Shown here one piece after another: positions 13,801 to 28,700 of a stretch of DNA of 64,000 nt. Position 1 is the first letter of the stretch, and each line of letters starts with the position of its first letter. Position numbers and translations under genes: made by a program. The notes under the pieces are model-generated. The model worked only from the letters and a program-made list of their open reading frames with translations. It ran no database searches and had not been told where the DNA came from. The stretch is from positions 108,942,032 to 109,006,031 of the forward strand of contig OY744519.1 of assembly GCA_963556195.1 (NCBI GenBank), written 5' to 3'. Source of the stretch: Sepiola atlantica. Taxonomy: Eukaryota > Mollusca > Cephalopoda > Sepiida > Sepiolidae.

Positions 13801-16800
13801 ACGGAATCCATACCTATAATCAAACGTGATAGGAATATCACGTTTGATCCCGTCCTCCCAAGACAACTTGGGTCTGCCAGTGGTGGTTTTCTTTACTGGC
13901 ACATTCAACTGTTGACTTTAGCAATCCACCCATTGCTGCGCTCAACATGCTCCAACCAACGCAGTCTGCTCTTCTGCATGATGTCCGCAAGGTCTTTCAA
14001 GTTGACTTGTGCGAGTAGTAAAGTATATACACATAAATAAAGACAAGTCTTTTTTACTTATAATCAAAGATACAAATACATACTAAACAAGAATATCTTT
14101 TCTTCAAGGCAAAAAATCAACCTCAATATTTCTTACACCTGCAACACATGGAAGTTGAGAATCTATCTATATACTACTAAAACTCTATTGATCTTGTATG
14201 TTTGCAATCAGCTTTCAGCTTTCCGGTTTTCAACATCCGGTTGCGCATGCGTAAATAGCATCGTCTTCAATCTGTTATTCCAATTCCGTTATTCTCTATT
14301 ATGATTAACGAACGCATGAAATTTTTCATTCTGCAAATTTTCATATCGCTTTTAATATAAACAATTTCATTTAATTTCATCAAATAGTTTTTTTGTTTTC
14401 TTCACGGCTAAAATACTCAACGGGAGGACTTCGTAAAGTCTGTCGCAGTTTCAAAAAAACTCCTCCCTTTTAAAAAACAAAAACAAACAAACAAAAAAAC
14501 AACACTCATTATTAATATCAGCTCTACTAGCGGTCGGTGAACGAAACCACCTCCCACTTTCCCTCTCATAGATTTCACCACTCCTACTCCCTCTGTTTTC
14601 GTTACGTACGCGAGAAAGCTGAATCGGTAAATGCACACATTTCTATTACATTAAATAGTGTTTCCTTTTGTTGTTTTTTAAACAGCAAATACTTGAATCA
14701 TATGTTTTACACATATTACATCCAAAAAAAAAAACAATTATAATAAACAGAACGACTCATAGAAATCTATCTATATTCTTTTTTCATTTTAATATACTTT
14801 CATAGAAATGCTTCTGTTATGTAAAAAAAAACTATTTTCTTTATGCCACAAGTGTCACGCTCATACATGAATTCCATAGCTAATATAACAAACTGACCCA
14901 ACGGGTCACGGGTAGTCTAGTATTATTTAAAACTAGACCACTCATGACCCATTGGGCCAGTACTCATATTAAATATTACCTCTCTCTTTATAAAGTTAGG
15001 TACATTCATATGTTTATATATTTGTATGTACAGAATTCACTCCTAAACTAATTAACCGATCATTATGTATTTTTTTAACACAGCTACTAGGCGTAAGGAG
15101 TCCAAATGTGGGCTATATTTAGTTTAATTTAGTTTTATGCAGGGGGGGGGGTAAAGGTAGATAGAAGGACTTCTTGAAAATTCAGATACTTCGTATACCT
15201 AGGTATTAGACATGAATCCATTAATATTCTCCAAATTTAATTTTTTTTTGAGTATTTGAAAGGGTCTTAGGAGGCATAAAATGGGCACAACGTCCCTATT
15301 TGCAAATTTAAATATAGATTTGTATTGAATTTGATCCATAGTCATTAGACACCAATTGAACAAGATTCCTTGAATGTCAATTTCCTCTTAAGACTCCTTA
15401 AGCTTATGTCTATTAACCGAAGAACTCTTATCCATTCTTTCAACGTGACTATACCAACAAAGTCTCCTGTCCTGCACACATCTCCCCATACTGTCCAGAG
15501 TTAATCTTACTCTGAGCTAATCAAATCTAAGCCTGTCTTTAAGATTATCATTCTCATATCATTTGTCTCCATGCAAGTTGCACTTTCATACATCATCACA
15601 TTGCGTACATATGCTTGATACTCTTCCCTTGGTTGACGGAGATAACGCTAGTATAGTCCATATTTATTTAGCTAAACAGTCTCAGAAAAAAAAAAAAAAA
15701 TGAAATAATAAAAGTTATGAAATATAACTATTACATAATCATTACTGAAAAAAAAAAATGAAATAAAAGCTATGAAACTATTACATAATCATTACTGAAA
15801 AAAAAAAAAAAGAAAATTTAATCCACTTTTAGGTTTTTTTCTTTTTAATTATGTATGCATCAACATTACAAGTTAATAGCCAGAAGTATTACTTAAAATA
15901 CTGAAAGAGAGCAAAGCATTCCATTTACAGCGAATAAATTTTGTCGACTTCACAACGGAAAATAAAAATTTAGTTTTTTAAATTTCTCTTATAAAAGTTT
16001 GAAAAAAAGAAGTTTTTTTTAAATCACTAGAAATAATTGAGATATTGAAATTTATAAATTTGCCTGAGAGACAACAGAGACACAGGCCGCCAGTTTCTTA
16101 CCTATCAGAGTCTGTAAGAGCACACAAATCTTCTCCATTCCAATAGTCACTGCAGCAATCGAGGATCAAATCTGCAGTACCTTGACACAAAAGCTGAAAC
16201 ATTCCTACAAGAAAAGTTTGTTATGGATCAAAAAGTGTTGGGAACAGTCATTAATATGAATTATGTAGCAACAATAGTTATTTCTTATCTTTTGATAAGA
16301 TTTATGTAGTCTTAAAAATTGAAACAATAAAACTATGAAATATAACTAGGTAGGCTAATTTGCATATCTTTTTTTTAAGCACTTCATAATTAGAAATGAA
16401 TAACATCAAATATAAATATATTTGATGTTATTAATTTCTAATTTATTGTACTATTTTATCTACCTATGTCCAATAGTTTCGTCGATATTAACAGTAATTA
16501 ATTAAAATAATTTAATAAAAAAATGGATAACTTAAGAAAAACTATTCTTAACATCGCTTGCAAGAATTACCGACAGGAAAAACGAGAAAGGGGGTGGCTG
16601 GATAGCAAGCGAGCTACTGGCTGTCTATCCCCCCCACCCCAGCGCTAATGACGCTGTATTATTTTTAAATTCACGCTTTGTAAACATTCACAGCAAAAGC
16701 TTGTCTAGCTACAAAAATTGCAAAGAACTTTCCTTTCTTCCTGTGTACCTAAAACCAAATGGAACTACCATGAACAAAGTTTCTTTGCTAGAAATACCCA

Positions 16801-19703
16801 TTTGTGGAACAAATCATGAGGAGCTGCTTCCCAGATGACTACAACATCATTGTTTTCAAGTCCAATGTTAAATACTTGTCCACTTAAATAATCAAATTCT
16901 GCCCATTCCAGCCATCGTTTCCAATCCTCTCATGAGGTTGTTTCATCATCATGCTCCCATTATAATTAATTTTGATTTCTCACAAATCAACATTAGATTT
17001 CTAAACATCTTTCACTTCTTTGAAGCCTGTATTTCTTATTATACACTGCGAAAATTGGCTTCTAGACCAATAGCACAAAAGACAACAAATTTTCTTATTT
17101 CTAACAAATTTTGAACGGTGGCTAATTGTGCGATCAAAATAAATTTGATACTCTTTTGCAAAGATCTATGTGGCCACATTAAAAGTTTTTAGATGTAATG
17201 AAAATACTTATATTTATACTATTTTTTGGCTGATGTGGCCTCTGTATAAGGCACTCATTCTGCCAATAGCCAATACGGTTCAGAGACATGGATTACTGGA
17301 GAACAAGAAGTCAGAGCCCTGTTTGTGTTTAGGATGAAATGTCTTAGGACAATCCTCAAGGTTACTAGGAATGACAGGCTTAGTAATGCTTGCATACGCA
17401 AAGTGCTGGGAATGACGGAAACTATTGAAGATGTGGTGTCTGTTAGGAGGTTTCGATGGTTTGGTCATGTTGCTAGGAGTAGTGGGATGATAAATGCCAG
17501 CTACAGAAAAGACTTTTCAAACGCAAGACCAAGAGGACGCCCACCAAAAAGATGGTCCGACAGCATTAAGAAACAGTGCGACGTTCCTTTTCAAACAGCC
17601 GAGGAATATGCAATTAAGAGACAGAACTTTGTGTTGAATACAGTGAAGGACGTTAAGTCCTGTGCGATTAAACTAAAGTAAGTAAAGTAAGTGCCCTCTG
17701 GCCGTCTTCTAATATATTGTTCATTTATGCACCGTGATGGTTTTACCATATTTAAATATGCATTGTGTACATTAATAGATAATTAAAACTATAACCGTGC
17801 AACTATGGAAGAAAATCTTTTTAAGGAAATTTAAATTCAGCAGCTTTAATAATAATAATAATAAATAATAATAATAATAAATAATAATAATAATAATAAT
17901 AATAGAACAAAAAATATACAAAGTACATTGCACGAATCCAAAGGAATTGAAACTGCCAGAAATTTCATAATCTGGCCCCCTCCCATGCACACACACACAC
18001 ACGTAATAGTTGGTACCACACAAAATGGTCATGAAGGATCAAGGATGATGGAAAGATCAAGAAGGGACAGCACCACCTAGACTGCCGCTGAAAGGGTGCA
18101 GAGAGTACTGGAACTTTGGGAAGGCTTAGTGCCATTCAAATTCCAGAGAAAACCAATGATCGTTGACAGTGAAAAATTAATAGTAAACGGCTGTTGCAAT
18201 ATTGAAAGAGGCTGAAAATCTGGGTAGATTTGTTGACACTACTTGTTATCCAGTGAGCAACCACCGATAATAACTGGTGTGAGAACTTCTACGGAGTAAA
18301 TAATAATCTAAAACCTGAAGCAATATACCACATTCTTTATATTCACTGTAGAAAAAATGACCTACCAGAATTTTTTTCTTTTACAACAATAGACACCAAA
18401 TTTGGCATTGGTATTCTGTGCCGTACATTTGAGCGGGCTCTTTGTAGTCGTTCTTTTGCAGCCCTCTCTTCAAGCTGAAATGAAATTTAAAGAAAGATAG
18501 AATACAAACTTAACGATTTTAATACTTTCATTCACAAGGAGGGGGAGGGCTGTAAGTAACATCAAACCACAGACTATTCAAGCAGAAATCTCATTGCTTT
18601 ATGTTCTTACAATAGATGATACAGAGAATTAACTTTTGGGGAATCCTCGGCTTACGAGATGCACCTACTTTCTAAACAAAGTCATCTTGATTTTAAGTAT
18701 GTTTCGAAATTAAAAATGTGCACCTTGAGGATTACAAATAAAAATACACACATTTTTAAATGTTAAAATAGGAATGGGACTCTTTCTTACGACATCTGTA
18801 AAAATGAAGAGGCAGACAACAAACACTTCATGAAAGAACAGAAGACATACACAAGTTAAGGAGTTAAAAATGACAGAGTTTTTTTATAAAATGTATAAAG
18901 AAGGGACAAGATAGAAAACAAAACAAAAATATGTATGGGGCAGGGTTTTAACAAATACTTAACCAGACCGAGCGAAAATATATATACAATACAAAAAAAA
19001 AAACTCAGAGAGAAAGATAGTCTGAACTTAGTCTTCAAAATTCATAGGAAATGTATAAATCTTCGAGCAGTTGTAAGCAGTTCTTGTCGGCCTGCAGTTG
19101 CCGATTGCGGGAGAGAGTCCAAATAATTCTTATTGATTGAGTATACTGTGGTTATCTCATTTGACTATTTTTCGATATGCTTTTTGCTCTTAGCAGGACA
19201 TGTCCAGGGTGTTCTCTTTGTATCGGCGTCCATGTCAATGCTAGACCATTTGGCAGTTTCCTGTGTATAGGAATCTTGCGCAAATGCTTCTTTGAAAGTT
19301 TTATCGGTTGTCGTTTTTTGTGTCGTGTTTTGGATCGACAAATTTTGCTTCCTCTCACTCCCAAGCCTTGGCGTAGATTGCCTGCATAGAAGTTTTTATT
19401 TTCTTCCTATTTTTCCCTTTGGCAGCAAAAGGGTTCACACTAGGTCAGGTGGGGTGGGGGGATGGGTTGCATGTACTTTGTGACCTCCACAGAGATAGCA
19501 AGATGACTCATTCCTTTCCCCAACGGTCGTGCCTGAGCAAAGATTTTCAAAAGTGGGAGTGGGGCAGTCAAGCTCATGGAAATATACATTCTCATCCCAC
19601 CTCTCTTTCTCTCCATTTTTTGTCATCTCCCAAACTGAGGACCAAATATTTTTTTTTAAATATATATATTCTCGCTCAGTGATATCCTTTTTTTTTTTAC
19701 GTT

Positions 19704-19739
<36 letters not shown>

Positions 19740-22700
19740 CGTACACACACACCAAATTCTATTCGATATTTCACCTAATATTTCTGAAAATCGCCCTCTT
19801 AATTTTCTTATATATATATATATATATTTATCCAATCTTATAATTTTCTAAGTTATTACTGTTTTTAATCTGATTTGGCAACTTGTTCCAAAAATGTATT
19901 ACTCTATTATCAAAAAAATAATTCACTTGATTAATAGATTTAGCTTTTTTAATTCTGCATTGACTCGATTAAAAATGACCTGAAGCAATGGCACATCGAA
20001 ACTAACACACACGATAGAATTTCATAAAGAAAATCACTTCATACTGTCATGGCCAATGTGCAACCCACATCTGATATGGAAAAAAAACAAAAACATGTTA
20101 AATGAATAAAAAAAGAAAAAATATTAAAAAGGAAAAAAGCAGCATTGATGGCAAATTTCCAGATTGAGAGAAAATAGTTTTTAAAAGTCTACCATAATTA
20201 GAAATTCCATTATGTTGAGGGTTTCAAATCAATTTTATTGAAATTATGCTAATATTTAGTCATGTGTGCAAGAATCACGTTATATTTACCGGTATCATAA
20301 ATGGATTTATACTCTTCAGAGTTGGCGGCATATTGGCATGAATTATTGTTTGGATTGTATCTTGGAATAACAGAATTATTTTGTTAAGTACATAAAATTT
20401 GAATTCCTTCTGCTTATTTGATGGTTGTAATGACACAATCATGGAAACATTCAATTCAATTTATAACAGAATTCTTGCCACATGCATTATAATAAACATA
20501 GTACTCACTACTTGTCTATAGACACCAATAATCTGCTTCTTAGAAAATATATCCAGGGCATTGTTGGAGAAGCCAATTTGCCTAGCAAGCTCACACAGGC
20601 ACCTGTAAAAAAAAAAAAAAATTAAAAACATTTTTTTCTTTAGAAAAAAAGAAAAAAGGCAAGAAAGATAGGAAAAAAGAAAAAACAAACAAAAATATAG
20701 AAAATAAATCAAAATAGCTGACTGGCTAACAGAATTTAATAAACTTGTGTAATAAAGTCCTTTTCCATAATCAAATTTCTAACTCGATAACACATATACA
20801 ATCTAATTTTCAGCAAGTTAGGAATTTAAGTTCCTGCAATATGATGTGTATACCAATAGATCATGTATTAGTATGATGTTAGATACTCTTTCATGAACAT
20901 CTAGAAGTTTTATCTGAACTCATGTAACCATCTTTCATTCTGAATTGAGGTTTGAAAAAAAAAGAAAAAAAAAAGACACATCAAAGATTTATAATGTTGA
21001 AACTGGTGTTGTTAACTGCAACGTGTGTTTCTGTCACTGTTTTTTCCCTTATATTAAATTGTCTTAAGATTTATTAGAGGGTGCCCAAATTCTCATGTCT
21101 AGCTACTGGTGTCTAGAATTGAGTACAATATTCTATATGGCAACTTATTTTATTAAAGACAAATATTCTTACAATAAAATTTGCTTCCCCTAAAAGCAAA
21201 TTTCTCATCATCCAACCAATTGACAAAATAGGTTGGAGATTTAAATTCATTAAAATTTACTCCCAAATCACATTCTTCAGTTACTTTTTATGATTCGGCT
21301 TAATTCGTATATTTTTTATTCCAATAGGTGAAAAATTACACTTTTCTGTATTCAATTTCAACCATTGTGCATCTTCTCAATTTCATAAAATATCGAGATC
21401 GGCATATCAATTTTTAGGAACATTTTGTATTTTTCAGGTTACAGTTGAAATGAAATACTAAAGTTTACAATTACATGACATAGAATCTCACTTCAAAAAT
21501 ATACATCATGTATGTGTGCGTGTGTGAGTGAGAGAAAAGAGAAAATACCTTCTATTCAAGACTGCAACAGTGCCCTCATCCTCCAGAGCAGCAGATGCCA
21601 CATGGTCAGTGAACTGGGAATACCAATTAGCAGTGCTTGTATTACACGTGTTAGCCAAAATGTTTAAACCCTGTGTGGAAGGAGGGAGAGAAAAAGAAAA
21701 TAAACTTATACACAGTTTAAATAGAAGAGCGTGTACACATATCTGGAAAAGAGAAAACCAATAAATGTATTCGCTTAATAAACAAACAAAAAACAAGTAT
21801 AAGTCTGGATAGTAGTACATTAGCAGTAAAATTTTCCATGATTGGGTGACAGGTTAAAGCAAGGTTGCACACTCGTCTTTTTCTTTTTGAAATACACAAA
21901 AAAACTGGACATGTACTTTTACAATGACTTCGGAAATGTTTTTACAATTAATCAGTATAAGGAGATGTATACAGAACAGGAGACTCAACTAAGTATGGTA
22001 ACGTTGAAAGAATGGATTAGAGTCTTTGGGTTAGTAGATGTAGAACAGTTGTGCTAGCAGGATTAGCTGGCAGTGGTAAGCCAAAGAAAACATGGAAGTG
22101 ACAAGAATGGAATTAAGAAAAAGGGATAAATAAAGACCTGGTCAGAGATAGTTTAGTTTGGAAAAAAGCTGTCCAACACATGCCAGAATGTAAAACAGAT
22201 GTTAAAACCGAATATGACACCAGTCTCCATTTTACCTAGAAAATGATTATTTTTCTTCTAATTTGTTTATTTAATCAAATATGAATTAAATGTACCTTCA
22301 ATGCCACTGCCTGATCCCCTCCCCAAGAATTAAATTCAGATTAAAATAGTAATTTTCTGAGATTAAAGATGAAATTAGTTCAATTCACCTAGAAAAAAAA
22401 AAGTAAAATTATATAAATAATATCAAATATTTATTTAAAATTTTCGAAAAAGGGGGGGGGGGAGAAGAAAAAATGCAAAAGAGCGAAAACGAAAAAAAAA
22501 GGGAAAAAGAAAAAAGAATATTATGAAAAATGAAAGAAAAGATTAAAAATGATTAGATATATGATAAAGATAAAAATATATATATAAAAAACTGTAAAAT
22601 AAAAAAAAATCACCAATTTCTAGGTGAAATGGAGATGGTATAATAGCAAAAAAAAATATACAAAGACTTCATATATAAAAGTCTGTAAACAAACATTTAT

Positions 22701-25700
22701 ATATAAATACTTACATAAGAATTCTATATTTATACTTACTAAAGGCTTTAATGATGAAAGATGCATTTTCCAAGAGGGATCATCAAATAAGAGGCCAAAT
22801 GAATTCTGTAAAAAATCATTAGTATTTCTTGAAATGCTTATTTCAAAGACATTTTACATTTTGTTGATTTTAGAGAGAAAAATATTTAATGTTTATTTAA
22901 AATTTTTTAAAAAGGAAAAAGAAAAAGTTCAAAAGAGAAAAAGAAAAGAAAAGAAAAAGGGGGGAAACAGAAAGAAAGAAAGAAAAAGGGGGGAAACAGA
23001 AAGAAAGAAAGAAAAAAAAGGGGGGAAAAGGAAAGAAAGAAAAAGGGGGGGAAAAAAGAAAGAAAAAGGGTGAAAAAAGAAAAAAAGAAATAAAAAGGGG
23101 GGAAAAGAAAGAAAGAAATAAAAAGGGGGGAAAAGAAAGAAAGAAATAAAAAGGGGGGAAAAGAAAGAAAGAAATAAAAAGGGGGGAAAAGAAAGAAAGA
23201 AATAAAAAGGGGGAAAAAGAAAGAAAGAAAGAAAGAAAAAGGAGGGGAAAAAGAAAGAAAGAAAAGGGGGGGGGGAGAAAGAAAGAAAAAGGGGGAGAAA
23301 GAAAGAAAGAAAAAGGGGGGAAAAAGAAAGAAAGAAAAAGGGGGGAAAAAAGAAAGAAAGAAAAAGGGGGGAAAAGAAAGAAAGAAAGAAAGAAAAAGGG
23401 GGAGAAAGAAAGAAAGAAAAAGGGGGAGAAAGAAAGAAAGAAAAAGGGGGAGAAAGAAAGAAAGAAAAAGGGGGAGAAAGAAAGAAAGAAAAAGGGGGAG
23501 AAAGAAAGAAAGAAAAAGGGGGAGAAAGAAAGAAAGAAAAAGGGGGAGAAAGAAAGAAAAAGGGGGAGAAAGAAAGAAAGAAAAAGGGGGAGAAAGAAAG
23601 AAAGAAAAAGGGGGAGAAAGAAAGAAAGAAAAAGGGGGAGAAAGAAAGAAAGAAAAAGGGGGAGAAAGAAAGAAAGAAAAAGGGGGAGAAAGAAAGAAAG
23701 AAAAAGGGGGAGAAAGAAAGAAAGAAAAAGGGGGAGAAAGAAAGAAAGAAAAAGGGGGAGAAAGAAAGAAAGAAAAAGGGGGAGAAAGAAAGAAAGAAAA
23801 AGGGGGAGAAAGAAAGAAAGAAAAAGGGGGAGAAAGAAAGAAAGAAAAAGGGGGAGAAAGAAAGAAAGAAAAAGGGGGAGAAAGAAAGAAAGAAAAAGGG
23901 GGAGAAAGAAAGAAAGAAAAAGGGGGAGAAAGAAAGAAAGAAAAAGGGGGAGAAAGAAAGAAAGAAAAAGGGGGAGAAAGAAAGAAAGAAAAAGGGGGAG
24001 AAAGAAAGAAAGAAAAAGGGGGAGAAAGAAAGAAAGAAAAAGGGGGAGAAAGAAAGAAAGAAAGAGGGGGAGAAAGAAAGAAAGAAAGAGGGGGAGAAAG
24101 AAAGAAAGAGGGGGAGAAAGAAAGAAAGAAAGAGGGGGAGAAAGAAAGAAAGAGGGGGAGAAAGAAAGAAAGAGGGGGAGAAAGAAAGAAAGAGGGGGAG
24201 AAAGAAAGAAAGAGGGGGAGAAAAAGAAAGAGGGGGGGAAAAAGAAAGAAAAGGGGAAAAAGAAAGAAAAGGGGAAAAAGAAAGAAAAGGGGAAAAAGAA
24301 AGGATAAAAAAGGGGAAAAAGAAAGGATAAAAAAGGGGAAAAAGGATAAAAAAGGGGAAAAAAGAAAGGATAAAAAAGGGGAAAAAGAAAGGATAAAAAG
24401 GGGAAAAAGAAAGGATAAAAAGGGGAAAAAGAAAGGATAAAAAGGGGAAAAAGAAAGGATAAAAAGGGGAAAAAGAAAGGATAAAAAAGGAGAAAAAGAA
24501 AGGATAAAAAAGGAGAAAAAGAAAGGATAAAAAAGGAGAAAAAGAAAGGATAAAAAAGGAGAAAAAGAAAGGATAAAAAACGGGGAAAAGAAAGGATAAA
24601 AAAGGGGGAAAAGAAAGGATAAAAAAGGGGGAAAAGAAAGGATAAAAAAGGGGGAAAAGAAAGGATAAAAAGGGGGAAAAGAAAGGATAAAAAGGGGGAA
24701 AAGAAAGGATAAAAAGGGGGAAAAGAAAGGATAAAAAAGGGGAAAGAAAGGATAAAACAGGGGAAAAGAAAGGATAAAACAGGGGAAAAGAAAGGATAAA
24801 ACAGGGGAAAAGAAAGGATAAAAAAGGGGAAAAGAAAGGATAAAAAAGGGGAAAAATAAAGGAAAAAGAAAGAAAAAACTGGGATAAAAAAAAGAAAAAA
24901 GGGAAAAGAAAAAAGGGAAAAGAACAAGATAAAAGAAAAAAATTTAAAAAAAGAATAGTAAATAAAAATAAAAAGTGTCTTATAGTTCAATTTTTGGTGT
25001 GAGTTCTCTAATAAACTTTTAGAAATTCTGTTCATTTCTATAGATTGTAGCAGTAGAAAAAACGACCGCTATTTTGATGTTTGGCAATTTATAAAGCGAT
25101 TTTAAAAGGCTTCTCTAATTTTGGAAATGAGAAAATGTTGAGAAAGCGTAAACAAGTTATTTAAAAATTAAATTATTTTAATAAATTACAACATTTTGGA
25201 AATAAAATTGAATTGAATGTTAACAAAATCTGTGAAAAAATAGGTACACGAAAAAACATCAAATTACTGCCAGACTTGCGAACAAAAGTAAAATGGATTG
25301 AAATCCGTAATGTTACTCATTAATTAGTAAACTATTAAATAAAATAAAAAACTACTTGTTTCTTATCAAAATGCATAAAGACCAAGAGTATCTACATCTA
25401 AAACTGGTCGATTAAAAAAAATAAGGCACTTTTTTTCATGGTTATGTGATTGTAAAGAAACAAATGTTTACTTTTTAGGTATTAAAGTGATAAAAAGTAA
25501 AATGCAATAGAAAATAGTGACTCATGCACAATATTTCATCATTAATAAAGATAAAAAAAAAGAAATGAATAAAAAAAAAACTTACCTTTGTATCATGGGT
25601 CAAATCCAAAACCTCAACATGACAGCCACCCCTCGGAACTGGAGAGAAAAAACAAACTTAATGAGGGCAAAATCTCAAAGGAATTTGAAGCAATACATCA

Positions 25701-28700
25701 AAGAAAATTGTCAAAATCGTACATGAAATAAGTTCATGCAATTGTGGATATATTATAAGGAAGGATAAAAAAAATGTTTTTAATTTTCGGCACACCTGCC
25801 AGAGAGATAGTTGTCAAGATTAATCCCTAATGAAAACGATCTCTGTCGAAGGTGTGCTCGTACTGTTCGCCCTATTAAGTACTGAGTTCTCTGTGGATCG
25901 TCTGAAATAGTTTAATGTTGTCAGCTCATTTTTCTATTTTGACTGATAGGATTTGTGCTAGTGGGAGATGTGAATTAAGTTTGATCTTGCGTGTACAGAC
26001 TGCATGGGGGCAAGTTTTGTGAGCTTCTTCCCATCTTAACCTATTGTTCACTTTCAGTTGTTACCTGGGGTCGAAGTTACAACAGCTTTGTTTGTAGTAC
26101 CCTGTTACATGCGAGTGGATGCTGGCCTCGCACTACCTTTCGTCTTTCTGAGAATGCAGAGGAATGACATGGCTTTGGTCCAGTGGATTTGCGGTGTGCA
26201 CCTTGATGACAGAGTTAGTTCTGACTCTCTGCTATTGAGGCTGAAGATGCACAGACTAGAGTCTGTGCTGCGTTGCAACCACTTATGGTGGTATGGACAT
26301 GTTCAATGCAGCTCTGGTTGGGTAAACAGACATACACACATCGTAATTGAGGATAAGCAAGGAAAAGACAGGCCGAGAAAGACTTGGAATAACTGTCAAA
26401 GATGCCTTCAAGCAATGGCACATTGAAACCAATGTAAATGGTGAAACGTGCATCCATGGCTAAAATGCAACCCAATTTTGACGTGGAAGAGACATGTTAA
26501 ACGAATAATAATAATGATGATGATGATAATATGGAAGTAAAGAGAATTATCATGTTTAGTTATGCGAGAAGAATGTCTTAAAAGATATGTCACGTTTTAT
26601 GAATTTTCAAAAAATTAGTATAGTGATAGTGATCCATCGAGGCATAGGTAATCTAATGTATATATAATAGAGCTAATTTATGCCCCCCCCCCCCCACCAT
26701 CTCATCTGTACTGTGCCAGGTTCAAACCTCAAAACTATTGAATGAAAACTGAATTACACCATGGAAACATCAGTTGAAATAGTCGTTTTAAATCATATAA
26801 ATGAATCTTGGACGCTAGATTTATTTTTTGATATAAACAAATAAAAATGGTTTTATAATCTGTTTTGAAAATGAAACAAAATTGTACATAATAATTTAGT
26901 ACATCCATATTCAACTAGTATGTCTTTTCCACACCAGATGTGAATTTCTCATTGACCATGTCGGTACAAAGCGACCCCAACGATGAAATTCCAGTTATCA
27001 TTTAAAGTTAATTAATGTCATACAAGCATAGAGAGCCAGCCTCTCGCATGGATTCAGAAAAAGATACATAGTAGCACGCTAAGTTCCCTAGTGTATATAC
27101 ATATATCATCTACAGACAGCAGTTTCGTCATATTATGGGTCTTCAATGACTAAACGAGAGTGTGCTTCAGGCGGAGATTTAAAACCCAACAGCTTTCTCG
27201 GCAGTTGGGATCTCTTACTCCTATGCAATCACCTTTGCTATGAAGTAAGGAAAATTATAATACTTATAAATGTTTACATTTGCATAATCGAATGTTGAGA
27301 GTGCTTAATTTTTTTTTACAAAAAGTTATGCCTTATGCTAAGTGGCAGCTATGCATTCCCTTACAAGAGAACTCAATCCATGACTATAAAGCAAAGACCT
27401 GTGTTTGTGCATGTCTGTCCATGCATCAGTTATCAATGGTAGATCTGAGAAAAAAAAAAAAAGCATATTTGAAATCAGCTGGTTCCTGTGGATGATCAAC
27501 CTGGTTTTAAACGATTCAAAGTTTTTGCTATTATAATAATAGTTTGTTTAACGGCATTTCAACATTTACACTCATTTAATGCTGGGAACTATTTTTTAAA
27601 ACAAAGGTTTTCCTTTTCTAAATGAATTGTTAAAAGAACAGTAGTTGTTTTATTTAACCCATAATGGATGAAACGAGGGGATTCATATGTTTCCTAAGTC
27701 TCTCTTAGTTATGTTCAACATAGTTGATCTTTTCTTATGCGTCAATCCAAAGCTACAGCAGCGCCCACAATTCAACATGGTTGATACCCAGGCAAATTTA
27801 GCAAAGTATCTAATAGTAACATTAGATTGATAATAATCAACTCAGACTTTAAATTTCAGTTAACAATAAATTAATTGGTTGATATTTATTTATTTTTGCT
27901 AGACTATTTAATGGAGGAGGAGGTTTTTAATACACCAAATATTATCACCAATTTCCTTTATTTTAAAGTTACTTCCAGTTTTTATTTTTTTATTTTTTGG
28001 TTTGTTTTACGGCATATCAACCATCTTTGGGTCTTCAATAGTTAGTTACTTGATACTTTCATATTTTGAATATAATTTAATAAGAAAATCAATTTTATTT
28101 TTGTCCATGTTTTCTTTAACCTAGGGCTTTTTGTTTTTTCAGAAATGTTAAATCTGAATATAAGATACTGCATTTAATAAAAAGAAAATCAATTTTATTT
28201 TTGTCCATGTTTTCTTTAACCTAGAGCTTTTTGTTTAATTTTGTATTTGAATTTTGGGCAGAAATCTTCTTTTTTTTAAAAATTAATATATTTTCTCTAA
28301 TTCTCTGAATATAGAAATATTTGCATTAAATTCTTTTTAAAGAACTTTTAAGGCTTTGGAAATTCATGAGTACTATTTGAGTGCAGCTGATCCTACATTT
28401 ACTGATTTTTTTGTGCATGTGTTGAATTATCAAAAAGTCTGTCATTACATAAAGAAATTCAAAACTCATTTTATAGAAATATATATATGTATTTTACTCT
28501 ATCACATGTCAACAAAGAAAAAATACCATTTTATATGTAAATTGTTTTTAATTTCAGTCATACTTTTTCTATGCATCAACATTTATCCTTTTTATTCTCC
28601 ATAAAGAGATGAGTTTGGAAAATAGTGAAACACTATGCTTATTACTGACATACATAAAATGTTGGTTTTGTTAAAAAATGAATTTTCCTTATATTTCAAA

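Noticed and set aside
22911..24950. CRISPR-like regular array
   Set aside because: Repeats are contiguous low-complexity purine units without unique spacers, in a eukaryotic intron.
22897..25035. 712-codon open frame of Phe/Leu/Ser/Pro
   Set aside because: An artefact of the 24 bp purine repeat (unit length divisible by three), and it lies inside a TMEM94 intron.
26058..26426. Host protein-coding gene
   Set aside because: The sequence matches a LINE protein tail and runs directly into a LINE 3' end.
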